The position numbers were made by a program, and so were the translations under genes. Under the pieces are notes generated by a model. The model was not told where the DNA came from and searched no databases. It saw only the letters and a list, made by a program, of their open reading frames with translations. This document shows positions 1 to 15,552 of a stretch of 64,000 bases of DNA, one piece after another. Source of the DNA: Tricholomella constricta (taxonomy: Eukaryota > Basidiomycota > Agaricomycetes > Agaricales > Lyophyllaceae); assembly GCA_013368375.1 (NCBI GenBank), contig JAACJP010000009.1, positions 496,001 through 560,000 of the forward strand, given 5' to 3'. Position 1 is the stretch's first letter, and each line of letters starts with the position of its first letter.

Positions 1-312
1 GAAACCACCTGCCGGGCAAGGCAAGTTCCCCTTTCCCCACTTATTTAGCACGCCTTGAAGTATTCTTGATAACCAGGCCCATGAATGATGATTGACGACA
101 GAACACTTCTCTGGTCTTGGTGCGTATCCTGCAGAGTAATGGATTTTCGATAGAAATGCAGCTTAAGGAATATGACTGCGCATTGCAAGCAAACCCTGAG
201 CAAACCGCTCTAGATGGGCCCGCTATTTCGCCAAAACACACGGGCGAACGCTGGGACGAGCAGCCTGAAGAACGGGAGAAGGGACGAGGTCTTAGGCCTA
301 GCCTGAGCCGCC

Positions 313-652
313 AATAAGTTGCTGCGGGACAAAGATGGCGATCCGAACGCTGTATACGAAGGTGGCACGACCAGTCTTCACAACGCCGCTTCGAAAATTC
401 TGCAGAATGGGTGTCATTGTGTGAGTGACATGATGCTGCGATATGTCAACAGGACGGACGATAGCGACTGCGCTCGATTATGCGGGATCAGGATCCGCTC
501 ACGCGATCATCAATCTTCTCTCCCTATCCAAATCGCCATTGATTGCTCAACCCGGCCTTGATGATACAGCGAAAATCCCGAAAATTTCTGCCATACGGTT
601 GATGTGCTTTCGTTCTCTCCCTTTACATTTGGAAATTTTTCTCAACTATTGA
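313..652 (+). pseudogene. Ankyrin-repeat-like fragment (probable relic)
   Basis: Two short reading frames joined by a possible 33-nt intron (donor GTGAGT near 421, acceptor CAACAG near 452) give an ankyrin-like pattern. The first contains DPNAVYEGGTTSLHNAA, close to the ankyrin consensus TPLHxAA. The second contains TALDYAGSGSAHAIINLLS, like a second repeat with its TALDxA turn. No start, upstream domain or full repeat array is visible, and the upstream frame is closed by a stop at 315-317. It could be the C-terminal exons of a gene whose front is missing, or a decayed repeat protein. The 33-nt intron would be unusually short, which favours a relic. The assignment rests only on the motif resemblance. 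Confidence 0.3.
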
Positions 653-1235
653 TTCCGAGAATAAACCACATTCATATTATGTATCGTCTCCGGAAGTTCA
701 TTGTCAATCTAAAAGGTTTGTTCTTTCCTAGTCTAATTTTCCACTTCGGCATTTTTTTCTTCCGACGACGGGAATCTGCAGTCAAACAGAATGTTGGTGG
801 TGGAGGCTATGGATGGATGGATGGATGGGGTTGCATCTAAGGATGTGTGCTTTCTCACACTCCCAATCCTATACTTATCTCGTCCTTGTAAAGGCAACCT
901 CAGGGCCTATCAACGAGCACCAGCAGTCATTCTGCAACTTCTGCAATGCATCACGCCCTGAGATCACTCCTGGTCCATTTGAAACTTGACGTGTGGGCGC
1001 GATCATCGACATCTTATCGTTCAAACGGGTGGCTCCTCCTGCCAATATGGGGCTTTGAGGCGGCAACAACCACCCTACAGATCATAGTCGTACCCCGGAT
1101 ATTTTCAAGGTTCAATTCAATCCAGGAAATTATAGTACACACCACGGTCCCGCGGTTTCAGGTTGACGGCTCGAAGTTTGGCGGTTTGCTTAAAGGCGGC
1201 GTCGACCTCTTCATGAGCATTGTCTTTTTTCCATC
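653..1235. other. Intergenic stretch with a GGAT microsatellite
   Basis: No supported gene. A short run of GGAT/TGGA units lies at about 806-829. The rest is the presumed promoter of the membrane-protein gene starting at 1236. Confidence 0.4.
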
Positions 1236-2808
1236 ATGACTCCTGAAGAAGCTGCATTGCTGCAACGCATCGGTACTGTCCTCCTTCTGGATCTTGCAAC
1301 AGTCACGACAGTGTCTTTATTTTATGGTACTCTAACAAGAATCTTTGTCTGTCAGTGTGACCTGACAACTGGTCTTAACTGGTCTTGTCAGGAATGTTGA
1401 TTTTGTTATTCTCTACCGCGATCTCCACAATGACGTTCGTGCTTTTCGCGCGCTCTTATAAATTCCTGTTTACTGATGAACTAATAACAATTTTTTACAG
1501 GCGGCGTGGCCTCAAGTCGCGTGCAACCTTAGCCATGTTCAGCGTGACGCTCGTCAGCTTCCTTCTTGGGACGCTCTACTGGATCTCTTCGGTGGCGGTC
1601 TTCGTTATTCAGATCCGAGAACCGCTGGTCCATATTCTCGACGCGCCGTTGGACAGAGCCAGGCTCACCGCAATCAATAAGATGATATTTCCTTACGCGA
1701 GGCTTGCGTCGTGGACGAATCAATTGTTGGTATGTAAAGCTCTTTATTCAATTCAAAGGTCATGGCCCATCATTTCGTCTTATAGCCCATAGTCAGTGAC
1801 GCCGTAGTCATTTGGCGGGCTTGGGTCCTATTTGCAGAACAGCGCTGGGTAATGATCGGCCCATTAACACTGCTGCTTGCCACAACAGGTATTTATTTCC
1901 TTACTATTGACGCACCGTGAGCTTACCCGCTCTATAACTCTCCCTACAGGTGCTACCCTCGCCTACCTTGGCCTGACATCAAGCTTCGCCGTGTCTGTGA
2001 CTGACAACAAGGGTGGCATTTCTGTTACTGCGAACTTAGTCACGGCCAGTATAGCCCTCTCATTGGTGACGAACGCCGTTAGCACCTTGTTGATTCTGTA
2101 TAAATTATGGTATGTGTCGGAAGGGCTTAATCCCGCAGGCTGCTTGTTCAAACGTCTATGAATAGGACCCATCGCGCATTTATCAAGAATCTCGGTCAGG
2201 AGAAAATAGGACGGAATTCTCGCGTTCAAAATGTCATGCTTCTCCTCATAGAATCCGGCGCGATGTATTGCATCATTCAGGTGAAAGTTTTACAAAACAC
2301 GAACTGCTCGTCTTTACTCATTTTGTTTGCTGCAGTTATTAAGTCTTATCTTGGAGTCCAGGCCAATAGCAAAAAAATCGGTGTTATCGGTGCATTATGC
2401 TGGGAGTATCATCATTGTGGGCTATGCCTTACTTTCTGTGAGTTCATTGCTCCTTAATATAAAGACCCTATTTATCTTGTTTCCTAGGCCATGTACCCTG
2501 CTGTTGTCGTGGTCCTTGTCGACCGTCAGCGTTCTTTCGTAGAGACTTTTGGGTTTAGCACGGCAATGCGAAGTAACGGAGCTTATACCCGAGATCCTGG
2601 GCAGCGCCCAGCAACCGTCGGTCACCTCTCGTTCGCACCACCCCCGACTCTGGGTACATCCGCAGAAAAGTCGTCGCCCGGGCATCTTTCTAGTCTTTCA
2701 TCCTCAGTGGAAGTCGATCAAGAAGTCGGCACTCCAGAGACGGCGGCTATAATGGAGACGAAGAACAAAAATGTCGATGATCAGCAGGTGAGGACGGCAC
2801 CCTTTTGA
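1236..2808 (+). CDS. Fungal multi-pass (about 7-TM) integral membrane protein
   Basis: A multi-exon gene. Exon frames join cleanly across introns near 1328-1391, 1470-1500, 1731-1790, 1890-1949, 2110-2166, 2281-2335 and 2440-2489. The third of these introns sets LLVCK apart from the next exon, SDAVVIWRAWVLF. The product starts MTPEEAALLQRIG and has about seven hydrophobic helices separated by short loops. Landmarks are FLLGTLYWIS, WRAWVLFAEQRW, LLLIESGAMYCIIQ and the closing MYPAVVVVLVDRQRS, followed by a hydrophilic Ser/Pro-rich tail of about 90 residues. This architecture marks a large, lineage-expanded family of uncharacterised Agaricomycete membrane proteins. A receptor-like role is often guessed but not shown. 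No G-protein-coupling motif is claimed here. Confidence 0.8.
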
Positions 2809-3328
2809 ATTGTGCGGTGGGATTAAATATGGGCACCAATGATATTTATATACATAGTAAATAACTTATACTGCACTGTCTTTGAATTGTACTTGAATGC
2901 TACATGCTGAAAATCATTATACTCAGGAACATAGTTCCCCCTCCTCCCACATCCCATCCTTATCAACGATGCATGACAGATATACAGATAAATTACTTCA
3001 ATTCACCAATATATCTTTGAGGAACTAGCACATTTCTTATGTAGGTCACCATTCCAACGTCTTAAATCAAGAGTTGGGTTCAGGTGAACTATTAAGAAGC
3101 TTTACCCTCCTGTTGACAGACCCGCGGCGACACTTGGACTAACGCTCGAAGGTCAAACGTGCAAGCTCAAAAAATGGTTCATTCGTACTACAGGAGCACC
3201 GAGTGCGAAAAATGAGATAAATTACGATGGCTAAAAACACAAGCATGCGTGGTATGTTATGAGAGGATATATTTAGTATACATTACGTCTGGGGAAACGG
3301 GTATGAAGGGTATGCCGGGGTATACCGC
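2809..3328. other. Convergent 3' intergenic region
   Basis: This lies between the 3' ends of the membrane-protein gene (+) and the SANT-like gene (-). It is AT-rich, with no ORF or RNA gene that can be supported. It probably holds the two 3' UTRs. Confidence 0.5.
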
Positions 3329-5057
3329 CTAATCAGCAGTGAACAATTTCTTGAGGTAATCCCCAGCTGCCTTCTTTATCGAATCGTCTATGACCGGATT
3401 TTCCAAAAGTGCCTGCAGGCAGTGCGTAAGACAACGTGATTGCGCAAATAGCAAGAGCTACTCACCAATGCACGTTCCGTTTTTTGCTGAGTGAGGAGTT
3501 TCTGCTCATTATGCTCAAATTCTGCCGCCTCACGCTCCAACCGTAACCGCTCTGACTCCCTTCGCTGCGCGCTCTCCTTCTCCTCGCGTTCCTCCCGGCG
3601 CCTCATGTATTCCAGTTTCATTTTCCCGGTCTGCGTCTGCACTTGCAGATATTGCAAATAAGTCGACAGCATCCCCTGTGTGATCGTCAGGTTCATTACT
3701 GCTTGATCTGGATTGGGAGGTGTCGACGATGAGGTCGAGGCGACAGTCGCGCCGTTCGAATTCCCAGTATGCTGGTGGCCAGACCCGCTGCCACCCGTTA
3801 TCGGGGAGTTGGACGTTTGGGGATGAGTAGTATCCCGTAGCGTTTGAGGATTGATATAGTTAGTATTGGAATGGGACCGGTCGTGTGACATGGTATTGTT
3901 GACTCCATTGGATAACATCATCGGATCAGAAAAGTTGATCTGCGTAGGATCGTCATCCATATCCGCATCATCACCTCCGTTTTGATTCAAACCAGCAGCG
4001 TTGGTATTCCGAGATTGAACAGGCCGCGTAGTGGCAGGGTCGCCATGCCATCTGTGTGAAATCTCGTCAAGATTAAGTACCCGAGCAGGGAAGGGGCAAC
4101 ATACCGTCGATAGAAGAGTTCATACCAGCCTACCCGATGCCAGTGGTCAATGGTCCGAGCAGTGACATTGCCCACATCACAACCAGCCTTCCGGGCAGTT
4201 TGCAGCCGCCGCTCGTATTCTCTGAGCCGGTCGGCTTCATTGAGAGAACTCAGGTTACCGGCAGGTGCGTGGAACCTTTCAAAAGCATAAATCTGCTTGA
4301 ACAGATTGAAATTTCGTTCGTAACATCCTTTGAGCGCCTGATATGTCTTTTTGCTGCCAAAGACCTCAGTTGCACACTGTCAATAAAGCAAGTAGGTATT
4401 ATAGAACAATGCTGATATTTTAAGGACTCACCTCTCGCAGACAGGAATTCTTTGTTGCACGGAGCGAGTTCCAGTGCTCATCCTGACCAGGGCCCATCAA
4501 CCAGCTAAAAAGTTTTGACTTCTCCTCATCTGTCCAATGCTTGGCACCCTGGCCCGTGCCATCCATGTCGAACGTGTCCCCGTCTTCTGCGTCGCGTCGG
4601 CGCTTGAGAACCAATGTATTCATGGTTGGATCAACTTGCTTGCGCTTCAAGGCAGGTGAAGTATGACCAGGCGTCACCGTGAAGAGAGGTGAATGTGAAG
4701 AAGACGGGCCCGGATGGGCCTGCTGTGGGCCACCATTCTGCGCAAGTCCTGGAAGGGGGGGAGGGGGGTAATCGAACGGCGCAGACAGAAGGGTCTCAAG
4801 AAGAAAATACCTGGTAGATGAGAGCCAAGGGCTTGACCCAAGCTCTGATGTGTTTGAAAGGGAGTCTGTGAGGTGAACTGGTCAGGGTTAAATTGTATTG
4901 GGCTGAAAACTGGTTTACCGAGCCGTTGCTGTCGAGATTGGAATCTCTACGCTCAGGAGGGGGCATACGGCCGTATTGCATGTTTGGTTCACTGGATCAT
5001 AGCTGAAGGCATTGTGGACGGCGATGAACCAAGGCTGTACACTGACTTTGAGTCCAT
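3329..5057 (-). CDS. SANT/Myb-like domain protein with C-terminal coiled coil
   Basis: Five to six exons on the minus strand. A Pro/Gln/Ser-rich N-terminus with a basic stretch (LKRKQVD, VLKRRRD; candidate nuclear localisation signal) precedes a SANT/Myb-like segment, WTDEEKSKLFSWLMGP. It continues across an intron into EVFGSKKTYQALKGCYERN and a helical part ending WHRVGWYELFYRR. The middle is Ser/Thr/Asn-rich. The C-terminus is a long charged coiled coil (MRRREEREEKESAQRRESER) ending LKKLFTAD. The proposed start (MDSKSVYSLGSS, ATG at 5055-5057) needs an intron of about 95 nt before PIQFNPDQ; that first junction is the weakest part of the model. It is probably a nuclear DNA- or chromatin-binding protein of unknown function. 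It lies about 150 bp downstream of the HAT gene on the same strand. Confidence 0.75.
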
Positions 5058-5207
5058 CTTCAGGCGAACTGAATGGATCGGATTGCGTCGTCGGGGTTCA
5101 CAACCGTCTCAGCGGTTCGCGGTGGCTCGTTTAATCCAACTTTATTTGCCTCCCATCCCCTTGCCAAATAATAATATTAGTTACATTAAAGCTATGTAAC
5201 ATTCTCC

Positions 5208-9165
<3,958 letters not shown>

Positions 9166-10269
9166 TTATGAATCAAGGAATAGGGAACTCCGAACTGCTG
9201 TCGGTGCGCCAGTTGAGTAGAAAGCAGGCGCTTCGTCGTCGTCGTCGACAGTGGGCCGGTTTGTTTGGCTTTGTTAGTATTGCCTCCTGACCGGTCCTCT
9301 TTCGAACGTCGGAACGACAAAGAGCACGACAAGGATGCTCACCGTGATTATTCGATCCCTCTGTCTCTTATATTCAAAGCTTTGAGTTGAGGAGATACCG
9401 CGACATGAATGCCATAATCATTCGACTGGAACGCTCCGTGAGTGATTTTCAAACGCGACATTTCTGACGGTTCCGAGGTTTTCTTTTCCAAATCGTCGCA
9501 GGTGGAATCTCGAAATCAATACGCCAAGGCACCTAAAACCTGGACTGTCTGCAAAGAGCTCGCTGAGCGCAAGAAACCTATTGATGTGACATCTGCCGTT
9601 ATGTACTTCGACGTCGCCACATGGCTAGATTATCATTGTACATCCAGATGACCTTCAATTGCGGAGGTAGTTGTGTAGGGTTCGAATCTAAGCAACCCAA
9701 GGGTCACTTTAGGCTTCGGCTTCGACACGTCCCTGCAAATTACAGCCGCTATTCCGCTGACTCAAGGATGCTCACATTCTTCTTGGCCGGCATCCCGCAC
9801 TCCACGCAGGCCCATGCTATAGATCTCGCAAGGAGGGTTGTTCAATGCCAATCATAGCATCTGGGTCCTCCACCAAATTGTTGTCTGTGTAGGTGACCGA
9901 ACTATCTCGTGCCAAACCTGCCTGGACGAATACCGATGGGTAAACTCGATATTCGTCATCTATCACGGACAATCGCTATTAAGGCCTATGGATGCGCACA
10001 TATCATCTGACCGAGAAGTGGAGCCCAGTTTGTTTCGTATACTTCAATTCAGCTAATTTACAGGCTTCTGCTCAATCGAATGATCATGTCACTTCGCTCT
10101 GCAGCATCTCAGGCGATTCATCCCACCGGGATCTTAACGTACATATTGACTTGTCATCTTTCCGGAACTCCATTACCGACATGACTGATTGTGTGGAGAA
10201 AGGCTTCTTGTTCTGGGCGATGTTTTCCCATGTCCTCGTCGCGACATTTAAGGCTGCGCGGTCTGTCCC
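9166..10269. other. Divergent intergenic region between HAT and P450
   Basis: No gene is supported. It should contain the promoters of the HAT (-) and the P450 (+). A short (CGT)n run lies at about 9234-9248. ORFs here are short, lack recognisable motifs and overlap in several frames. Confidence 0.45.
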
Positions 10270-12916
10270 ATGGAAAGGATTCATTCCATGTTCGTCTTCA
10301 TTGTTCAATCGGCACTGGCATTCTGCCTTTCGTGGGCTTTTTGGCGATTGTCGAGTCGCTTCATCGTGAAAACCGACCTCAACAACATTGCTGGCCCACC
10401 GTCTAACTCATTTTGGAAAGGTCTGTATTTTCTTTCCGCCTGGATATGGCATGCATTTACTCCATTTCTTTTGGCGATCTCAAGGCAACTTTGGACAGCT
10501 GTTCAACGTCGATGGCTGGGATTTCCACAGGGACATCGCTGAGAAGTGTGAGTGGTGGTAGCTGACACCCGATCCAAGGATTAACTTCTTGGTAGTCGGC
10601 AAGGTTATCCTGATCAATGGCTTATTTGGGGTACGCTCACGGCCATGACTGTCATGAGGCAAAACTTTGATATCATGTTAGCGAAAACAGCTCTATGTAT
10701 TTGATCCAAAGGCTTTGCATCATATTTTGGTCAAAGTAAGAGGATCTTCCTCTTACTTGGAAGGGCACTTCAAGTTTTCTGATTTTACAACACTTCATAT
10801 GAATAGGACCAACAGATCTTTGAGGAAACTGACGCTTTCTTTGAGTGCGTCCGTTCATCCACCACAACAGTCCTGCATTTCAATATCAATTGAATGTAGA
10901 ACGAACCGCTTGCTGTTCGGAGAGGGCCTGCTCACAACTCACGGTTCGCTTTCAATTCCGACCCGCCGATCAAACACTATTCACAGGTGCATAGGCGAGC
11001 GACATCGGAGACAGAGGAAAATGCTAAACCCTGTGTTTTCTATCAATCATATGCGCCAGATGAGTAAGCCCTGGTCATGCAAATAAAATTCGGACATTAA
11101 TGCCTTCTCTAGTTCCCTTTTTCTATGACGTGGCGAACAAGGTTCTTGTACTACCTCTGAGGAGTCTCATATTCGATGCACCTCATTTACTCGTTTCCAG
11201 CTGCACGTCGCGATTGCACGCCAGGTAGCCGACGGCCCTCGAGAGGTATGTTCTTACCTGCGCTTTTTGATGTGTTGATTCAATTGCGCTTCCAGATTGA
11301 CATTCTGCAGTGGATGACTCGAGCTGCTCTTGAGATGATCGGTCAGGGCGGCCTCGGATATTCCTTCGATTCCCTTGTCGGAGGCGAAGCTGAACACCCT
11401 TATAGCAAATCTGTGAAGGGTTTGATGTAAGCATGGCACTACTAAGCCCGCCGCAACCTTACTAGCTTCTCTTAGGCCAACGATCTTTACTTTGGCCCTT
11501 CCCCGCGTTTTTCTGCTCACCACCCTTGTCAAAATCGGCACACCGAGGTTCCGGAGGTCCTTTATGGAACTCCTACCTCTGAAGAACCTCCACAGACTCA
11601 AAGACATTGTCGATGTCATGGAAGAGACATCGATCGATATTTTCAATTGCAAAAAACAAGCGTTGGAAGAGGGAGACGCCGCACTTATGCAGCAAGTTGG
11701 CCAGGGGAAGGATATCATCAGCATTCTGAGTAAGTCGGGGTTTTGAGTACAGAACCGGCGCTGACCCTCGAGCTCCAGTGAAAGCAAATCGTGAGGCCTC
11801 CGAAAGCGATCGTTTGAAGGAGGAGGAAGTCTTGGGACAGGTAGCTGGACTTTTTGGTTTCTCTAAAATGGCTGGCTTACACTTTGACTTGCTGGTAGAT
11901 GTCGTCTGTATCCCCCCCCATTTGGAGCATTCTTGATATAAATGACGATACACAGGACACTAATATTTGCTGCGATGGATACAACTTCCAATGCTCTGTC
12001 ACGTATCTTGCATCTTTTGGCAATTCATCCGGAAATCCAAGAAAAGGTCCGTCAAGAAGTCAAGGAGGCGCACGACAAGCATGGCGACATCCCGCATGAC
12101 GAACTCGTGGTGCTCCCATTCCTGGATGCCATCTGCCGAGAGACATTGCGCCTGTCAGTGATCCTTTATATTGCCTTGACGTTTGTTGAAATCCCATTTC
12201 AGTTTTCCCCCTGTAACGCTCGTGACACGAAGGTACATTCCCAAGTTATCGGCTATCTCTTCTGTTGATGTCCATCCTGTTCTAGAGCTCGACAGGATAC
12301 CATTTTGCCTCTGTCGACCCCGCTGGAGGGGCTGGACGGGCGCGAGATGCATGAAATTACCATTCCGGAGAAAACAGACGTAATCGTTTCGATCCTGAAC
12401 ACCAACAGAGATCCAAGTCTGTGGGGACCCGACTCGTATGAATGGAAACCTGAACGATGGCTATCTCCTCTCCCTGACGCAGTTATTGATGCCCACCTAC
12501 CTGGAGTTTACTCTCATCTGTTCGTATATTGTTGCTTCACCCTAACGTGGAAAGCTCTAATTTCATTTCTTTTCTTACAAAGATTGACGTTCATAGGTGG
12601 AGGGCGAGCATGCATGTAGGTCATGTCCAAAAATCAATATTACTCCTTCACTGAGCCCCATCTTTTTGCCAGCGGGTTTAAATTTTCGCAGCTGGAAATG
12701 AGTGCGCCGATTTCTGATGACTTCCTCCGCCCTATGGCTGATACTAATGTTCGGCTGCTTAAATCAGAGGTCGTTCTGTCAGTCCTACTTCTGCACTTCC
12801 GTTTTCATCCTCCAGAGGCGGAAATTGTATGGGAGATGGGCCCCATAGCTATACCCACGGTCAAGGGAAAGTCCGGAGAGCCGGTACTACCGTTGAAGAT
12901 GGAGTTATTGGTTTGA
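10270..12916 (+). CDS. Cytochrome P450 monooxygenase
   Basis: An intron-rich gene (about a dozen introns) for a P450 of normal length, around 540 residues. The N-terminus (MERIHSMFVFIVQSALAFCL) is a hydrophobic membrane anchor followed by a proline hinge (AGPPSNSFWKG). Downstream exons read NFGQLFNVDGWDFH, KQLYVFDPKALHHILVK, DQQIFEETDAFFE, then GERHRRQRKMLNPVFS (the C-helix WRRKR-like segment). The oxygen-binding I-helix AAMDTTS is at about 11,972. The ExxR motif ETLR is near 12,145, and the PERF-like segment is WKPERW. The haem loop FIGGGRACIG has its cysteine at about 12,610 and is split by an intron two codons later. All key motifs are intact. It resembles basidiomycete P450s of detoxification or secondary-metabolism type. 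The CYP family and substrate cannot be assigned from sequence alone, and no biosynthetic cluster surrounds it. Confidence 0.92.
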
Positions 12917-13456
12917 ACACTGATAGTATTTGGTGGTTTTTTGACAATCTGACCTACCTTATTTGGTTTCTTTCCTCAATTCTATACGCCTTTTACTCCA
13001 ATTCAATGTCCACTATGAACACAAGATGTAGGGAAACAACTCAGTATCTAAGAGCACGATGGCCTGTCAAGCTTTCAAGGATCACAGCATGTATTGGCAT
13101 AATCACAGCATGTATTGGCATATTCGCGGAGCTTCAAATGCCCTTTGACCGTGTGCGTCTAACAGAACTAATCATCCGCCGTTCGTCTTGGAGGCTGGCT
13201 TGAGGAGACGTGAAGATCATGTAGTCGGACACAGGCGCGCCCTGATAAAAAATTGTTGAACTCGGAAATGACTATTGCGACGCAGACAGTGAAGCTTTTG
13301 AGGGGAGTAGCTGAATAACATCAGTCACGCTAAAAGTCTAGCTTGAAACAACAGATTGACGAAAACTCGGAGACCATTATCTGTAATGCAAAATTTAAAT
13401 TGCAGTCTCCATGCTGTATATCTTCTTGTCATCAAGGCCCTTCTCCAGCTCGTGGT
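12917..13456. other. 3' intergenic region after the P450
   Basis: No gene is supported. It includes the P450 3' end and a 21-bp direct repeat (see 13081-13122). Confidence 0.45.
13081..13122. repeat. Two-copy 21-bp tandem repeat
   Basis: The 21-bp unit beginning ATCACAGCATGTATTGGC occurs twice in direct succession without a mismatch. It lies downstream of the P450 and has no evident function. Confidence 0.85.
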
Positions 13457-13809
13457 TCATGCCTCGATCAGCCTTGCCCGTTCGGCAGACTGGAGCTTAC
13501 CGCCAGCGTGCTTTGCGTGAAAATGCGGATCCTCAAGTGCATCGTAGATGAGATGCATTATCTCAGTTCCTTGAATACGGACGACGGGGTCGGTAAGAGG
13601 GAGTAGTGGCTGTGGGAAATTGTGTTGTGCCTCGCTGTGATGAAGGATGGCGAACCTTTCGTTGATAGTGATCGTTTCCTCGTTGCCGCGCATTCTGCCA
13701 CATTTGGTGTATCGATCGGTGGGGCAGGCAGGACGTCGAGTACGGGGGCTTCCCCGCGGTGATTGAAGGCGAGGAGGTCCGGGAGACGCGTTTCCTTCGG
13801 GCCGGACAT
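13457..13809 (-). pseudogene. Glutathione S-transferase N-terminal domain relic, frameshifted
   Basis: Two overlapping minus-strand frames join into one GST-like sequence only with a one-base frameshift near 13,715-13,730. The front reads LLAFNHRGEAPVLD, like the GST stretch that binds glutathione (xNPxGKVPxL). The second part reads NEETITINERFAILHH, matching the ES-xAI-xxYL region, then NFPQPLLPLTDPVVR and a helix YDALEDPHFHAK. The usual catalytic or binding Ser of the ES pair is replaced (NERFAIL). The C-terminal all-helical domain is absent. The break plus truncation indicates a decayed copy. An unrecognised intron cannot fully be ruled out. Confidence 0.5.
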
Positions 13810-13820
13810 TACGAGCGTAT

Positions 13821-14041
13821 AAATTTTATGTTCTTTCCATATAACTATGTGAGCATGGTACCGAAGAAATGGGAATGCAAAAGCATACGCAGCGCCATCA
13901 TATCCCTCCAGTTGGGATAAGTCGGGTGCGTTTAAATTTTATGTTTTTTTTTCCATACAACTATGTGAGCATGGTTACCCAAGAAATGGGGATGCAAAAT
14001 CATACCTTCTCGTGCAGTGCCCATTACCCGCCAGTTGGGAT
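13821..14041. repeat. Imperfect tandem repeat, about 112-bp period, two copies
   Basis: Copy 1 (about 13821-13919) and copy 2 (about 13933-14041) share AAATTTTATGTT, then AACTATGTGAGCATGG, AAGAAATGGG, ATGCAAAA.CATAC and finally CCAGTTGGGAT, with scattered substitutions and small indels. There is no coding capacity that makes sense in either copy. Confidence 0.8.
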
Positions 14042-15552
14042 GGAGCCTTTTCGTAGTACAATTTTGGCAGCCTGATCTCACTCGTGAAGTAGATGCCATC
14101 CGGACAAATACCCTCAGTAGAGGAAACCTAAGCGCCGAGCTTCATCATCGCCAGAAGGGCACGATCATGACTAACACGTTTCCGCAGTCTGACAAGGACA
14201 CGTGCATGGATCACAGTCGCGTTGACGCACGAAGAGGTCCGTTGTTTCGCGCTGCTCGAGTTCAGTGTAAAGCGCAGTCTTTGAATGCAGAATGCTAGGT
14301 GTTCCCCTGGGGCACTTGGGCCGGTCGCGTCGATCAAAGCTCGGACTTTTGGGTGGAAATTAGCGCCGGGGGTTCCTTTTTCACAGCACGGCGCCTGGCT
14401 AGAATGAGCGCCTGCAAGGAATCTCATGGGATCCCAAGCCTGTTGCTCGTCCCTGGAGTTTGGTGTGTTAGTACAACCTGCATCGATGTTCACTCTGAAG
14501 GTATCCAGAAAGTGATCTGGAGACGCGAAAAGCGTTTATTAGATCCGGCAGTTTTTCGAAGGGCAAGGAGTGGTTGTAGATTTGAAAACGAGAGAGGAAC
14601 TCGGTCTGGAGATTCGATTATCACGAGGCAACATTTGGGCTGGGGATTAGACATGGAGCTTGATCGATAAGAACGAGCGTTACGGTATGTGTATATGTTC
14701 ACTCCCTTGACAAAGCTGTCGAACGTCGGATCTGACTTGGTGAGCGACAAGCTGCTTGGTCTGAACGCTGTTGCCAAGTATAAGAAGTGATGAGTGATGG
14801 TCACGAATGTCATAGAGTTGGAGGGGAAGCAATCTTCCTCCTATTAGGCTAACATGTATTGTCACTGATTGACAAATATGACGGACACGATTACTATGAA
14901 TGGAGGACACCGGTCTGACGGTTCCCAGACCGATTGACGAGCCCGCGAAATCAAGGCGGGAAGTATCGATACAATGATGGTCTCGCTTGCATCAGTTGTT
15001 TTGGAGCATGTTTTACCGTGGTGCCAGACTTAGAGAGACTTCAGCCGGTTCATATCGCAAGTTGCCATGATCCAGGCACTGAGCAAAAAAAAGTGAGTGG
15101 GGTGTTTCGGCAGGAGAAAGTCCGAACGTGTCTTTTGTCCATCTGATGATCTTGGGGAGCAGGCCCGCCGCTACTAAGCAGATACGGCCGAATTCAGGCT
15201 AGAAGGGAGGTCAGGTGTGACCAACAACCTACGATTGGGTGACGGACCACAGATCAGCACCGGCATTACAGGGAGATTTCTCATGAAACACATATATAGG
15301 CTGGGTGGTGAAATACACGGCAAGACGACGTGGCTGATAGGGAAGAGGATATACAAGGATGTTAGAGAGAAATATTGACCTCGGCGGCGGACAATAGGGC
15401 ATGGGCACTGTGGCCCATCTGTAAACAAAGAAAAACAAGAGGCAGTTCGGAAGAGGATGGTGGTGATGACCTCCATTTAGAGGTAGAGCAACAAAACTCC
15501 CCCGCTTTCCTCTTTCTCCTCTTCCACCACGTCGTTCACAGCTACTGAGACT
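14042..15552. other. Long gene-poor stretch upstream of the LAMMER kinase
   Basis: Only short, motif-free ORFs in several overlapping frames are seen; the longest is a 121-codon minus frame at 14128-14493. The last 100-150 bases before 15553 are CT-rich, as in many fungal promoters, and fit the kinase 5' region. Confidence 0.4.

Noticed and set aside
9677..9700. GGTTCGAATCT resembling a tRNA B box
   Set aside because: The flanking bases do not form a T stem or an acceptor stem, and no A box is found upstream.
14128..14493. 121-codon minus-strand ORF
   Set aside because: Fairly balanced composition, but no motif, no neighbouring exons and no family resemblance. Left as intergenic.
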